A stretch of DNA of 64,000 bases. It comes from Sulfuricaulis limicola (GTDB lineage: Bacteria > Pseudomonadota > Gammaproteobacteria > Acidiferrobacterales > Sulfurifustaceae). Positions 31,909 to 40,372 of the stretch are shown piece by piece (positions within the stretch are counted from its first letter, which is position 1; the number at the start of each line of letters is the position of its first letter). The stretch covers positions 310,001 to 374,000 of the forward strand of contig NZ_AP014879.1 in NCBI RefSeq assembly GCF_002355735.1, read 5' to 3'. A program made the position numbers and the translations under genes. The notes beneath the pieces were generated by a model. The model saw only the letters and a list, made by a program, of their open reading frames with translations, was not told where the DNA came from and did no database searches.

Positions 31909-32880
31909 TCAGCTTTTGGCGCTGTCGCGCGACTCCAGCCCGAGCAGCAACAGCTTGGCCAGCGCCAGCACGACGAAGGTGATCATGAACAGTACCAGTC
32001 CGAGCGCGATCAACGCGGAAGTATGCATGTCGCCCACGGCTTCGTTGAATTCGTTCGCCAGCGTCGAGGCGATGGAATTTCCCGGCTCGAACAGCGAGGC
32101 GCTCAGCCGGTGGGTGTTGCCGATGACGAAGGTCACGGCCATGGTTTCGCCGAGGGCGCGTCCGAGGCCAAGGAAAATGCCGCCGACGGCGCCGACGCGC
32201 GTGTACGGCAGCACCACGTTCCACACGACTTCCCAGTGCGTGGCGCCGACGCCGTAGGCCGACTCCTTGAGAAACTTGGGTGTGGTAAGAAACACGTCGC
32301 GCATGAGCGCGGTGATAAAGGGAATGATCATGATGCCGAGAATGATGCCGGCGGGCAGCATGCCGATGCCGAGCGGTGCGCCCTGGAACAGGGCGCCGAT
32401 GAGCGCGGTGTCGCCGAATCGCGCCTGCAGCCAGGGCTGGACATGCTGCGACATGACGGGCGCGAACACGAACAGCCCCCACATGCCATAGATGATGCTG
32501 GGAATGGCCGCGAGCAGTTCGACCGCGGTGCCGATCGGGCGACGCATCCATCCCGGCGCGACCTCGGTGAGAAATACCGCGATGCCGAAGCTCATCGGCA
32601 CGGCGATAAGCAGCGCAATCAGGGAGCTGACCAGTGTCCCGTAGATGGGCACGAGCGCGCCAAATTGTTCGGTCACCGGATTCCATTCGTCGGTCACGAG
32701 GAACTTCGGGCCGAACGCGACCAGGGCCTGCCAGCCGCCGGTGAACAGGGACACGATGATCCCGCCGAGAATCACCAGCACCAGCCAGGCCGAGCCGGTG
32801 GTCAGGGCCTGGAAGAAACGGTCCATCAGGCGTTGCCGCCCGCTGATGGTGTCGGAAATGTGCGAATGGACGATGTTCAT
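31909..32880 (-). CDS. pstC: PstC, phosphate ABC transporter permease
   Basis: PstC is the first permease subunit. The 323-residue product has six membrane segments, the family motif GIWGL-like [12 protein letters not shown], and the EAA loop ([26 protein letters not shown]) followed by [11 protein letters not shown]. It lies 70 bp after pstS, and a strong hairpin sits between the two. Confidence 0.95.
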   Translation of the reverse strand: MNIVHSHISDTISGRQRLMDRFFQALTTGSAWLVLVILGGIIVSLFTGGWQALVAFGPKFLVTDEWNPVTEQFGALVPIYGTLVSSLIALLIAVPMSFGIAVFLTEVAPGWMRRPIGTAVELLAAIPSIIYGMWGLFVFAPVMSQHVQPWLQARFGDTALIGALFQGAPLGIGMLPAGIILGIMIIPFITALMRDVFLTTPKFLKESAYGVGATHWEVVWNVVLPYTRVGAVGGIFLGLGRALGETMAVTFVIGNTHRLSASLFEPGNSIASTLANEFNEAVGDMHTSALIALGLVLFMITFVVLALAKLLLLGLESRDSAKS

Positions 32881-32897
32881 TATTATGAAAAGAGAAA

Positions 32898-32919
32898 GCG
32901 GGGTCCTGACGGACCCCGC
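32898..32919 (-). terminator. pstS-pstC intercistronic hairpin
   Basis: GCGGGGTCC (32898-32906) pairs with GGACCCCGC (32911-32919). On the minus strand a T-rich stretch follows. It probably acts as a partial terminator or 3' stabiliser, giving more PstS than permease. Confidence 0.75.
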
Positions 32920-32950
32920 TGCACACGGCCTATTTCAAGTGAGGCAAATT

Positions 32951-34027
32951 CTACTTCTGGACCATGCTGTCGGTCCAGACAGCTTTTCCGCTCGCATCCT
33001 TGATCTCGTTTTTCCACGTTTCCTCGACCAGTTTGACGACGCTGGCCGGCATGGGCACGTAATCCAGTTGCTCGGCGAGCTTGTCGCCGTGGTGATAGGC
33101 CCAGTTGAAAAACTTCAGCACCTGCTGGGCGGTTTCGTTTTTTTCCTGTTTTTTGTACACCAGGATGAACGTCGCACCCGTGATCGGCCAGCTCTTCGCG
33201 CCCGGCTGATCGGTCAGCATCAGATTGAAGCCCGGCGTGCCTTTCCAGTCGGCGCCCGCGGCCGCGGCCTGGAACGTTTCGCTGTCCGGCTTCACGAACT
33301 GGCCGGCCTTGTTCTGCAGCTGGGCAAACGTCATCCTGTTCTGCAGCGCGTAGGCATACTCGACGTAGCCGATCGCGCCCTTCAGGCGCTGCACGTACGA
33401 GGCCACACCCTCGTTGCCTTTGCCACTCACGCCGGTGGGCCAGGCGACCGAGGTGTTGTTGCCGATTTTTTCCTTGAATCCGGTGCTGACCTTGGACATA
33501 TAGTGCGTGAAGATGAAAGTAGTGCCGGAACCGTCAGCGCGCGACACGACGGTGATTTTGCTGTTCGGCAGTTTCACGCCCGGATTGAGCTTCTGGAGCG
33601 CGGCGTCATCCCAACTGGTGATCTTGCCGAGGTAAATATCGGCGAGCACCGCGCCGGTAAGTTTCAGTTCGCCCGGCTTCACGCCTTCCAGGTTCACCAC
33701 CGGCACCACGCCGCCCATGACCATGGGGAACTGCGTCAATCCGATCTCGTTGAGTTTTTCCACTGTGAGCGGCGCATCCGAGGCGCCGAAGTCCACGGTC
33801 CTGGCGGTGATCTGCTTGATGCCGCCGCCCGAGCCGATGGACTGGTAATTCATGCTGATGCCGGTCTTGGCCTTGTAGGCCTCGGCCCATTTGGCATAGA
33901 TCGGGTAAGGGAAGGTCGCGCCCGCGCCGTTGATGGTTTCGGCCGCCTGCGTGAAACCGGCGGTCATGCCGAGCGCCATCGCCGCGGCAGTCACTGTGGC
34001 TTTAAATCGTTTGGGAAAGATACGCAT
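32951..34027 (-). CDS. pstS: PstS, periplasmic phosphate-binding protein
   Basis: PstS captures phosphate in the periplasm for PstCAB. The product has a Sec signal peptide ending at TQAA and the mature start ETINGAGATFPYPIYAKWAEAY. Phosphate-binding motifs include SIGSGGGIKQI, DFGASDAPL and VVSRADGSGTTFIFT. The total is about 358 residues. ATG 34027 or ATG 34036 can both be used; 34027 has GGAG 11 nt upstream and gives a normal signal peptide. A PHO box lies about 63 bp upstream at 34090-34107. Confidence 0.95.
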   Translation of the reverse strand: MRIFPKRFKATVTAAAMALGMTAGFTQAAETINGAGATFPYPIYAKWAEAYKAKTGISMNYQSIGSGGGIKQITARTVDFGASDAPLTVEKLNEIGLTQFPMVMGGVVPVVNLEGVKPGELKLTGAVLADIYLGKITSWDDAALQKLNPGVKLPNSKITVVSRADGSGTTFIFTHYMSKVSTGFKEKIGNNTSVAWPTGVSGKGNEGVASYVQRLKGAIGYVEYAYALQNRMTFAQLQNKAGQFVKPDSETFQAAAAGADWKGTPGFNLMLTDQPGAKSWPITGATFILVYKKQEKNETAQQVLKFFNWAYHHGDKLAEQLDYVPMPASVVKLVEETWKNEIKDASGKAVWTDSMVQK

Positions 34028-34089
34028 TTTTGTCATGTCTCCATAATGTCGATAGTCGCTGAATGCGGGGCGCATCATGCCCGGCGAAT

Positions 34090-34107
34090 GTGACGGAGAT
34101 ATGACAG
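34090..34107 (-). promoter_or_regulatory. PHO box for pstSCAB-phoU
   Basis: On the minus strand the bases read CTGTCATATCTCCGTCAC: two CTGTCAY-type 7-mers 11 bp apart, very close to the PhoB consensus. A CATGAT sequence about 11 bp downstream could be the -10 box. phoB is encoded at 47329-48018. Confidence 0.85.
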
Positions 34108-34233
34108 CGATCGCCCGCCACGAACTGCTTGAAATCCGGGGTTTCGCCTGTCTTGAGGGCCGGCCGTTGCTAGGCTGTCAGCAGCTGGATGACGCGGTGG
34201 TGACGAAGTGCCTGGTTTGCGGGGCGACACATC

Positions 34234-34281
34234 CCTGCGTCATTGCCGGTTCGTTTTTCAACGAACCGGCAATGACGCAGG
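34234..34281. repeat. perfect 22-bp intergenic hairpin
   Basis: Two exact 22-nt arms (34234-34255 and 34260-34281, beginning CCTGCGTCATTGCC) flank a 4-nt TTTC loop. It lies 19 bp after the stop of the YeeE-type gene (minus) and upstream of the pst promoter. It may act as a terminator, though no long T run follows on the minus strand. The 264-bp gap holds no gene I can support. Confidence 0.85.
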
Positions 34282-34300
34282 CGAAATGGCGGATCGGGTG

Positions 34301-34900
34301 TTAACTGCCGGAAGCCAGTTCCTTGGCGCTGATCTTCCCGCCGCGCCGGGATTCAAACCAGTTGCCGATAAGGAAACCGCCCGCCGCCATGCCGGCCAGC
34401 AGCAGCAGCCACAGCCAGGTCGGCAGACCGGTCAGCCCGGAGAGGGTCTGGCCCGCCGGCCCCTTGCCCGCCTGATATACCGTCTGCAGCGAGTCGTACG
34501 ACAAGCTGAACACCGTCATGCCTATCATCATGCCGAGCATGAAGAACAGGGCGTCGAGACGGCCGGCGAACAGGCCGACCACGGAAGTGCCGGGGCAGTA
34601 TCCGCCGATGGCCATGCCCGCGCCCAGCAGCGCGCCACCCAGCGCCATGGCCCAGAAGAACATGGTGGGGATTTTCAGGGCGTCGAAGCGCAGCCACCCG
34701 GCTACGTCGAACAGCCACAAGCCGATCGCCGCCACGACGATGGCGGTGAACATGACCCGGAACACGGTCCAGTCGCGCAGCGCGAACTGGGCGGTCAGCT
34801 TGCGCGGGCTGCTGAGCCCCGCGGACTCGATGAAATAGCCGAACAGGACGCCGGCCAGCACAAGAAGCGGGATGCCCGGATTTTCGAATGGAAAGTTCAT
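34301..34900 (-). CDS. YeeE/YedE sulfur transporter, second half
   Basis: The 199-residue product has about five membrane segments and the signature GGYCPGTSVVG, whose cysteine is essential for thiosulfate or sulfur-compound uptake in YeeE/TsuA and related proteins. In fused members both halves are in one chain; here they are separate genes overlapping by 4 bp (ATGA). The ATG at 34900 begins NFPFENPGIPLL. Substrate is not provable from sequence; thiosulfate or another small sulfur anion is likely. Confidence 0.85.
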   Translation of the reverse strand: MNFPFENPGIPLLVLAGVLFGYFIESAGLSSPRKLTAQFALRDWTVFRVMFTAIVVAAIGLWLFDVAGWLRFDALKIPTMFFWAMALGGALLGAGMAIGGYCPGTSVVGLFAGRLDALFFMLGMMIGMTVFSLSYDSLQTVYQAGKGPAGQTLSGLTGLPTWLWLLLLAGMAAGGFLIGNWFESRRGGKISAKELASGS

Positions 34901-35415
34901 TGCCAGATCCTCCCTGCCACGGCCGCTACCAGCAGTCCGGCGGCGAAAAATGCGATCAGAAAGACGAAGGACGCTACCGCCAGCACCGCGCCGCCCGACA
35001 GGCCCAGGCTGCTGGTGCAACCACCCGCGAGCGATGCGCCGAAGCCGCTAAGTATGCCGCCGCCCACGGCAAACCCCATGCGCGCGCCCGCGCTTGTGTG
35101 CGGTCCGCGTTCGATCTTGAAGCGAAAGCGCCCCGCAATGAGGCTGCCCGCCAGGCCGCCAATGGCCGCGCCGGCGAGTTCCCAGCTGAGCCAGGAGTTC
35201 AGCGGATGCGTCGCACCCAGGTAGTTGCCGAGATAGGAATTCATCTCGGTCCAGTCGGGCGCCGCCAGAGTTCCCAGCCAGGCCAGCACATTGGTGAAGA
35301 AGCCGCTCGCGCCGAGGCCGTGCCCGGAGATCAGAAACATCCCCATCAGTGTCAGACCCAGCCCCACGCCGGCGGCCAATGGCGGGAAAAACTCCCGCGG
35401 TTTATGTTCAGTCAC
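34897..35415 (-). CDS. YeeE/YedE sulfur transporter, first half
   Basis: The 172-residue product has about four membrane segments and the matching signature GASLAGGCTSSLGLSGGAVLA, with the conserved cysteine. It is the partner of the next gene, which it overlaps by 4 bp. It starts with TEHKPREFFPPLAAG. Two FNR sites lie within 140 bp upstream, suggesting low-oxygen induction. Confidence 0.85.
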   Translation of the reverse strand: MTEHKPREFFPPLAAGVGLGLTLMGMFLISGHGLGASGFFTNVLAWLGTLAAPDWTEMNSYLGNYLGATHPLNSWLSWELAGAAIGGLAGSLIAGRFRFKIERGPHTSAGARMGFAVGGGILSGFGASLAGGCTSSLGLSGGAVLAVASFVFLIAFFAAGLLVAAVAGRIWQ

Positions 35416-35478
35416 GATGAACCTCCTTTTGATGGCACATGACGATGAATAATCTAGATTCGTTCGCGTGACGGAATA

Positions 35479-35492
35479 TTGATCTGCGTCAA
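35479..35492. promoter_or_regulatory. FNR site (9 of 10 positions)
   Basis: The bases read TTGAT-CTGC-GTCAA. It lies 64 bp upstream of the YeeE first-half start and 60 bp from a second FNR site. Confidence 0.65.
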
Positions 35493-35538
35493 TCCTGCTT
35501 GTGACAAAGCACGTTTAGTTTTGGAAAAACCGTGAGTA

Positions 35539-35552
35539 TTGATCTTTATCAA
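35539..35552. promoter_or_regulatory. FNR site (perfect)
   Basis: The bases read TTGAT-CTTT-ATCAA. It lies between the end of acr3 (35591) and the YeeE pair. Its 60-bp distance from the site at 35479 is close to six helical turns. A small CCTGATC/GATCAGG palindrome at 35568-35583 lies just after acr3. Confidence 0.75.
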
Positions 35553-35590
35553 CCATGTCGACGCCGGCCTGATCGTGATCAGGGGAGTGG

Positions 35591-36712
35591 TTATCGGGCG
35601 ATGTGGATGGCCGGGCAGCATTCAGCGTAACCGGGAATACCCGGCCTGGCTTCGTACCAGCCGCGGCTGGCGTTGACGATTTTGACGACGGAGAGCATGA
35701 CTGGCACTTCGATCAGCACTCCCACCACTGTCGCCAGCGCCGCGCCGGACTGGAAGCCGAACAGACTGATGGCGGCGGCCACGGCGAGTTCGAAGAAGTT
35801 GCTGGCCCCGATCAGCGCCGAGGGACCGGCCACGCAATGCGCCACACGGAAGCGGCGGTTGAGCAGGTAGGCCAGCCCGGAGTTGAAATACACCTGGATC
35901 AGGATCGGCACCGCCAGCAGGGCGATGACCAGCGGCTGGGCCAGGATTTGCTCGCCCTGGAAGCCGAACAGCAGCACCAGCGTCGCCAGCAGCGCCGCCA
36001 GCGACGGCGCGTGCAGGCGCGCGAGCATGCGTTCCAGGGCCGCGGCCCCGCCGCGCCGGAGCAGTTGCGTACGCCAAGCCTGCGCCGCCACCACCGGGAT
36101 GACTATATATAGTACGACCGACAGCAGCAGGGTGTCCCATGGCACCGTGATCGCCGACAGCCCCAGCAGCAGGCCCACGATCGGCGCGAAGCCGAAAATC
36201 ATGATCGTGTCATTCAGCGCCACCTGCGTGAGCGTGAAATTCGGCTCGCCGCGGGACAATCGGCTCCACACGAACACCATGGCGGTGCAGGGCGCGGCCG
36301 CCAGCAGGATCAGGCCGGCGACATAGGAATCGAGCTGCTCGGCCGGCAGCCAGCCGGCGAAGGCGTGGCGGATGAACACCCAGGCGAGCAGCGCCATCGA
36401 GAACGGCTTGACGCCCCAGTTGATGAACAGCGTCACGCCCACGCCCTTCCAGTGACGGCGCACCTCGCGCAGTGCGCCGAAGTCCACCTTGAGCAGCATC
36501 GGGATGATCATCAGCCAGATCAGCAGCGCCACCGGCAGGTTCACGCGCGCCAGTTCCATTTTGCCGATCGCCTGGAACGGCCCCGGGAACAGATGCCCGA
36601 GAGCCACGCCCGCGGCGATGCAGGCGAACACCCACAGCGTCAGGTAGCGCTCGAACGCGCCCATGGGATTGCCCGCGGCACGCTTGCCGGTGACTTCGCA
36701 TTGCGCGCTCAT
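35591..36712 (-). CDS. acr3: Acr3-type arsenite efflux permease
   Basis: Acr3 exports arsenite. The 373-residue product has ten predicted membrane segments and the conserved transport motifs AAAPCTAMVFVWS (with the essential Cys) and ALIGASNFFELAVAAA. It ends in a short cysteine-rich tail (ECCPAIHIAR), which is not seen in all homologues. Its start overlaps the arsC stop by 4 bp, so the two are co-translated. It is the last gene of the run that begins at arsR (43506). Confidence 0.93.
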   Translation of the reverse strand: MSAQCEVTGKRAAGNPMGAFERYLTLWVFACIAAGVALGHLFPGPFQAIGKMELARVNLPVALLIWLMIIPMLLKVDFGALREVRRHWKGVGVTLFINWGVKPFSMALLAWVFIRHAFAGWLPAEQLDSYVAGLILLAAAPCTAMVFVWSRLSRGEPNFTLTQVALNDTIMIFGFAPIVGLLLGLSAITVPWDTLLLSVVLYIVIPVVAAQAWRTQLLRRGGAAALERMLARLHAPSLAALLATLVLLFGFQGEQILAQPLVIALLAVPILIQVYFNSGLAYLLNRRFRVAHCVAGPSALIGASNFFELAVAAAISLFGFQSGAALATVVGVLIEVPVMLSVVKIVNASRGWYEARPGIPGYAECCPAIHIAR

Positions 36713-37137
36713 GGCTTCAGCCCGCCGATCAGATTCTCGACCCGGCCTTTGACCTCATCGCGTGTGGCGCGGAACTTTTTCATGATCTCGTCTTCGGTGC
36801 CGGTCGCTTTCGCCGGGTCTTCCAGCGGCCAGTGTTTTTTCTGCACGCCGGGCGGCAAAACGGGGCAATGTTCGTCGGCATGACCGCAGACGGTCACGAC
36901 CAGATCGGCCGACGCCAGCATCTCCGGTGTCACGCGCGTGGATTCCTGGTGCGAGATGTCCACGCCGGCCTCGCGCATGACCGCGATGGCGCGCGGGTTC
37001 TTGCCATGCGCCTCGATGCCGGCGGACATGGCCTCGACCCGGTCCCGGCCCAGATGATTGGCCCAGCCCTCGGCCATCTGCGAGCGGCAGGAATTGCCGG
37101 TGCAGAGAAACAGGATTTTTGTCTTGCGTTGGTGCAT
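36709..37137 (-). CDS. arsC: ArsC, thioredoxin/LMW-PTP-type arsenate reductase
   Basis: ArsC reduces arsenate to arsenite for export. The 142-residue product has the LMW-phosphatase loop FLCTGNSCRSQMAEG near the N-terminus and the resolving cysteines VCGHADEHCPV, which identify the thioredoxin-coupled type. The ATG at 37137 has GAGGAACGC just before it. The alternative ATG at 37161 overlaps the upstream cytochrome stop. A thioredoxin-like gene in the same run (41278) could be an electron donor. Confidence 0.93.
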   Translation of the reverse strand: MHQRKTKILFLCTGNSCRSQMAEGWANHLGRDRVEAMSAGIEAHGKNPRAIAVMREAGVDISHQESTRVTPEMLASADLVVTVCGHADEHCPVLPPGVQKKHWPLEDPAKATGTEDEIMKKFRATRDEVKGRVENLIGGLKP

Positions 37138-37157
37138 GCGTTCCTCGTTTAGTGATG

Positions 37158-37595
37158 TCATTTCAGCCGGTAGCCGGCATGGCAGGCGACGCATTGCTGC
37201 GTCACTTCCGACAGCGCCTGCAACGCCGGGCGCAAATCGCGGCGTACGCCCGCTTCTTCGGCCACGCGCGCGAAGCGGCTCGCGGCGCGGTGCATATTGG
37301 TCCCGATGTCCTGCATCGGCTTCGGCATGTAAGGGGCCATGTGCCCGGCGCCGTGCGACTCGAGCGAACTCATGCCGATACGTTGCTCGGCGATCTGGGC
37401 CGCGCGCCCGGCCTCGTCGCGCGCCAGCGCGGCCTGGATCTCGTGCAGCGCCGCGAGATGGTCGCGCATGTTCGCCAGCATGTGCGCGCGCATCGGCGGC
37501 GGCAGTTCGATCGCCACGCGCGCGTCCGGCACGGCCAAAGCGGTGGGCCCGAAGAACAGGGCAGCGAGCGCCATGGTGCTGATGATTCTTTTCAT
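37158..37595 (-). CDS. periplasmic cytochrome c'-like protein
   Basis: The 145-residue product has a Sec signal peptide (about 1-21, ending ALA) and a helical domain with CVACH at 135-139, near the C-terminus. This is the same layout as the cytochrome at 131-613, and the haem-site residues (QCVACHAGYR versus KCVACHAAYQ) suggest a shared origin. It lies between the rhodanese and arsC genes with small gaps. It might pass electrons in arsenic or sulfur chemistry; this is inferred from position only. Confidence 0.85.
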   Translation of the reverse strand: MKRIISTMALAALFFGPTALAVPDARVAIELPPPMRAHMLANMRDHLAALHEIQAALARDEAGRAAQIAEQRIGMSSLESHGAGHMAPYMPKPMQDIGTNMHRAASRFARVAEEAGVRRDLRPALQALSEVTQQCVACHAGYRLK

Positions 37596-37614
37596 GTGAT
37601 CTTGTCTCCTGGCT

Positions 37615-38547
37615 TCACAGATCGAAATCTCCATCGTAGGGTTTGTCGCCCACGACCACCGGCAGCGACAGATTATTGCCCCAGTCGTCCCAGCCGCCGT
37701 TGTACACGCGCACGTCACGATAGCCGAGGGTCTTTAGTTGCAGCCAGGCGAGGGTGGAACGGAAGCCGTCGTGGCAGTAGGCGTAGACGGTTTTGTCTTT
37801 CGGCACATCGCGGTAGAGCGCCGCCAGTTCGTCCGCTGCTTTCCAGGCCTGGTTCTGGCCATCCACGCCTTCTAGACTCACGATATTGATTGCTCCGGGA
37901 ATGTGTCCACCCTGGATCGAGTGCTGCACCAGCTTGCCGCTGTACATGTCGCGCGGGCGCGCGTCGAGCAGCACGATGCCGGGATCGCGCCGCGCCACCA
38001 CGTCGCTGTAGACGCCGGTCCACTCGACCGCCATTTTGCGATTGGCCGGCTTGAGCGTGACGTTGCCGCGCGGGCGCTTAGCCGGCTCTTTCGACAGCTT
38101 GTTGAACGCGGTCCAGCCGAGGGCGCCGCCGTTGAGGATTTTCACGCGCCGCATGTCGAAGCCATACAGCTCGAGCAGATAATAGAGTCGCGAGGCGAGC
38201 GCCGTCATCGAGTCGTCGTAGATCACGAGGGTCGAGTCGTTGTTGACGCCCCAGGCGCGCAGCGTCGCCTGGAACGCCTCGCGCACGGGAAAGCGCATGG
38301 TCGGATGTCCGAAGTTGTCGCCCAGATCCTTGAAGCGCTGCACCTGCACCGCGCCCGGAATGTGCCCGACCGTGGAGTAACGATGCGGGTGGTAACGCAC
38401 CTCCAGCACCACGAGTTTCGGATCCTGAATGTGCTGTTCCAGCCATTCGGCGTTTACCAGGAAATCCGCCGCCCGGACGCCGGCCGGCGCCAGCAGGCAC
38501 AGCAGCGCGACGATCAGAAATACATTTGTTCGGAATGTTGTTTTCAC
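37615..38547 (-). CDS. periplasmic two-domain sulfurtransferase (rhodanese)
   Basis: The 310-residue product has a signal peptide (about 1-27, ending VRA) and two rhodanese domains. The N-terminal domain lacks the active cysteine; the C-terminal domain has CHDGFRS with Cys258. This is the arrangement of thiosulfate sulfurtransferases. The GTG at 38547 follows GGAGG and overlaps the stop of the ATP-grasp gene by 4 bp. Sulfane sulfur handling in the periplasm is likely; whether it deals with thioarsenic is unknown. Confidence 0.88.
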   Translation of the reverse strand: MKTTFRTNVFLIVALLCLLAPAGVRAADFLVNAEWLEQHIQDPKLVVLEVRYHPHRYSTVGHIPGAVQVQRFKDLGDNFGHPTMRFPVREAFQATLRAWGVNNDSTLVIYDDSMTALASRLYYLLELYGFDMRRVKILNGGALGWTAFNKLSKEPAKRPRGNVTLKPANRKMAVEWTGVYSDVVARRDPGIVLLDARPRDMYSGKLVQHSIQGGHIPGAINIVSLEGVDGQNQAWKAADELAALYRDVPKDKTVYAYCHDGFRSTLAWLQLKTLGYRDVRVYNGGWDDWGNNLSLPVVVGDKPYDGDFDL

Positions 38548-39917
38548 GCGCCCTCCGGACAGTTCCTCGTCGCCTGCATCCAGGCCGCGAGGGTAGTCAG
38601 GTTCTCCGGCACCACCACGACCGGTGCGAAGCCGCCGCCGGGGGTACGGAAGTTCGTGGTCTGGCCCTGGTACAGGCGCGCGGCCAGCGCCTGGATCGCG
38701 CCGTCGTAGACATAGGCGCGGATGTCGAGCTTGAGATCCTGGGTGTCGCCATTCACCTGCAAGGCGCGTTCGCTCGGCGGCACGGTTTCCTGGGCCACGT
38801 AATCCGCGCCGAGAATCTCCGACCACACGCGCTTGGTGAGTTTGTCGCCGCGGTAGGCGGCCTTGCTGCCGTAACCCGCCGCCGGCTTGAAGAAATAACG
38901 CCGACGTTCGGCCCATAACGCCTCGGCGTGTGCGGCGTCCACAGCCACGGTCCGGGGCACGCCGCGCATCAACGTTTCGATCGTTGTCGCTGGCAGATCG
39001 AGGGCGCGCAGGAAATCCGGGTCCGAAAGCGACACCAGGTTGCGCTTGTCGGCATACAGCGCGTGCGCGCGTGGGTGCGGCGTGAGCACCACCGCGCCGG
39101 CTTCATAGGCCGCACGCAGGGCGGCGTGCTCCGGTGCCGCGAGATAAAAATCCGTCAGGCGGTTATAGACCAGGTCGATGTGTTGCGCGCCGTGCCACAG
39201 CGCGCTGTCGCGCCAGACCAGCTCGCGCGCATCTGCAATTACAGCTTCGAGGTTGTTGCGCTCGAACAAGGCGCGGAACAGCAGGAACTCCGGATACAGA
39301 TATTGTTCCGCGGGCGCGTCGTCCACGATGGCGATGCGCACGAGCGGCTGATCGCCGCGGCTGCGGCGCCACTCGGCCCGGAACATTTCAACGATATTGT
39401 TCTCGATCTGTCCGGTATTTCCGGACGATGCCACGAACGGTTCGGCCTCGGTACAGCAGGCATGCTGCGCCCGCGTCAGCGCCGCCACCAGCAGCGCCCC
39501 GCCGGCATTGGTGTTGATCTCGATCAGCCGCGGCCCTCCGGGATCGAGATGGAAATCGTAACCCAGGAACACGCCGCGCGGGCCGGGGTCGAGGCGCGCG
39601 ATGCCCGGAGTGCGCGCGAGTATTTGCTCCTGGTACCCGGGCAGGCGCACGACGGATTCGATGGCCTGGATGGTCGCGTCCATGGCGCGCGCCTGGGCGG
39701 CCGACACGAACACCGGCGTGGCTGAAAAAGCGTGCGGACGTTCGCTCCAGGGCGGTTGCGCCAGCGCCGCCGCGTCCGGCGCCAGACCCAGCGCCTGCGC
39801 CAGGCGCGGGGTGTCGAGCGTGCGGCACAGGCAATCGCGGTTGAGTTGCGCGGCCAGGTCGGGCGCGGTATCGCCGTTCATTATCGTGGCCGGAGATGTT
39901 TTCGATATATCGTTCAT
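38544..39917 (-). CDS. ATP-grasp-like ligase of unknown substrate
   Basis: The 457-residue product has ATP-grasp-like motifs: LIEINTNAGGALL, a metal-binding type loop, near residues 155-167; a glycine-rich ATP loop FFKPAAGYGSKAA near 345-357; and DIRAYVYDG near the end. The order (metal loop before the ATP loop) fits the circularly permuted ATP-grasp enzymes related to glutathionylspermidine synthase. No signal peptide is seen. It overlaps both the OsmC gene and the rhodanese gene by 4 bp. Such enzymes join a carboxylate to an amine or thiol; the substrate is unknown. Confidence 0.7.
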   Translation of the reverse strand: MNDISKTSPATIMNGDTAPDLAAQLNRDCLCRTLDTPRLAQALGLAPDAAALAQPPWSERPHAFSATPVFVSAAQARAMDATIQAIESVVRLPGYQEQILARTPGIARLDPGPRGVFLGYDFHLDPGGPRLIEINTNAGGALLVAALTRAQHACCTEAEPFVASSGNTGQIENNIVEMFRAEWRRSRGDQPLVRIAIVDDAPAEQYLYPEFLLFRALFERNNLEAVIADARELVWRDSALWHGAQHIDLVYNRLTDFYLAAPEHAALRAAYEAGAVVLTPHPRAHALYADKRNLVSLSDPDFLRALDLPATTIETLMRGVPRTVAVDAAHAEALWAERRRYFFKPAAGYGSKAAYRGDKLTKRVWSEILGADYVAQETVPPSERALQVNGDTQDLKLDIRAYVYDGAIQALAARLYQGQTTNFRTPGGGFAPVVVVPENLTTLAAWMQATRNCPEGA

Positions 39918-40330
39918 GACTTTTTCCCGGCGGCGCGCCGGATAGTGCCGGTGATGGTGGTGCCGGCCGCCAGCGTGTTGTACACCGTGCCGTACTTCAT
40001 TACGTTCTGGTGCAGCAACTCCAGGCGCCGGTCGTTCTCGTCGGTATCCACGGTCAGCGTGTACTCGACGCTGGCCATTTTGGGCGGGGAGTCCTGGCGC
40101 ACGCCGCGCAACGTAATCTCGACGCCACGGAGCTTGAAATGCAGCATCGGTGTGACCCGCTCGATGCCCTTGATCATGCACCCGGCGAGCGCGGCCAGCA
40201 GCAGCTCGGCCGGGTTGAAGGCATCCATGCGCCCGTCGACGTCGGTATCGAGCAACAGCTCCGCTTCCTTGCAGGAGGCGAGGCTCCCGTGCGCGTCCAG
40301 TCGTTCAGCGTTGACACCGTATTCAAGCAT
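39914..40330 (-). CDS. OsmC-family protein lacking the second catalytic cysteine
   Basis: The 138-residue product has the OsmC fold (NPAELLLAALAGCMIKGIERV) with Cys51 in the peroxidatic position and an extra Cys20. Where OsmC and Ohr peroxidases have a resolving cysteine, this protein reads MKYGTVYNTL, with no Cys. It is therefore unlikely to be a standard two-Cys peroxidase and may bind a thiol or sulfane group instead. Its stop overlaps the ATP-grasp start. Confidence 0.85.
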   Translation of the reverse strand: MLEYGVNAERLDAHGSLASCKEAELLLDTDVDGRMDAFNPAELLLAALAGCMIKGIERVTPMLHFKLRGVEITLRGVRQDSPPKMASVEYTLTVDTDENDRRLELLHQNVMKYGTVYNTLAAGTTITGTIRRAAGKKS

Positions 40331-40372
40331 GATGATGTGCCTCGTGTTTCGTCCAGGTTTGTCGGCCGTGCC

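Noticed and set aside
30293-32926. One continuous minus-strand frame that spans pstB and runs on through the pstA and pstC region, suggesting a giant fusion.
   Set aside because: PstB proper starts at 31060 with a normal N-terminus. The upstream part is a different frame of pstA and pstC, both of which are intact in their own frames.
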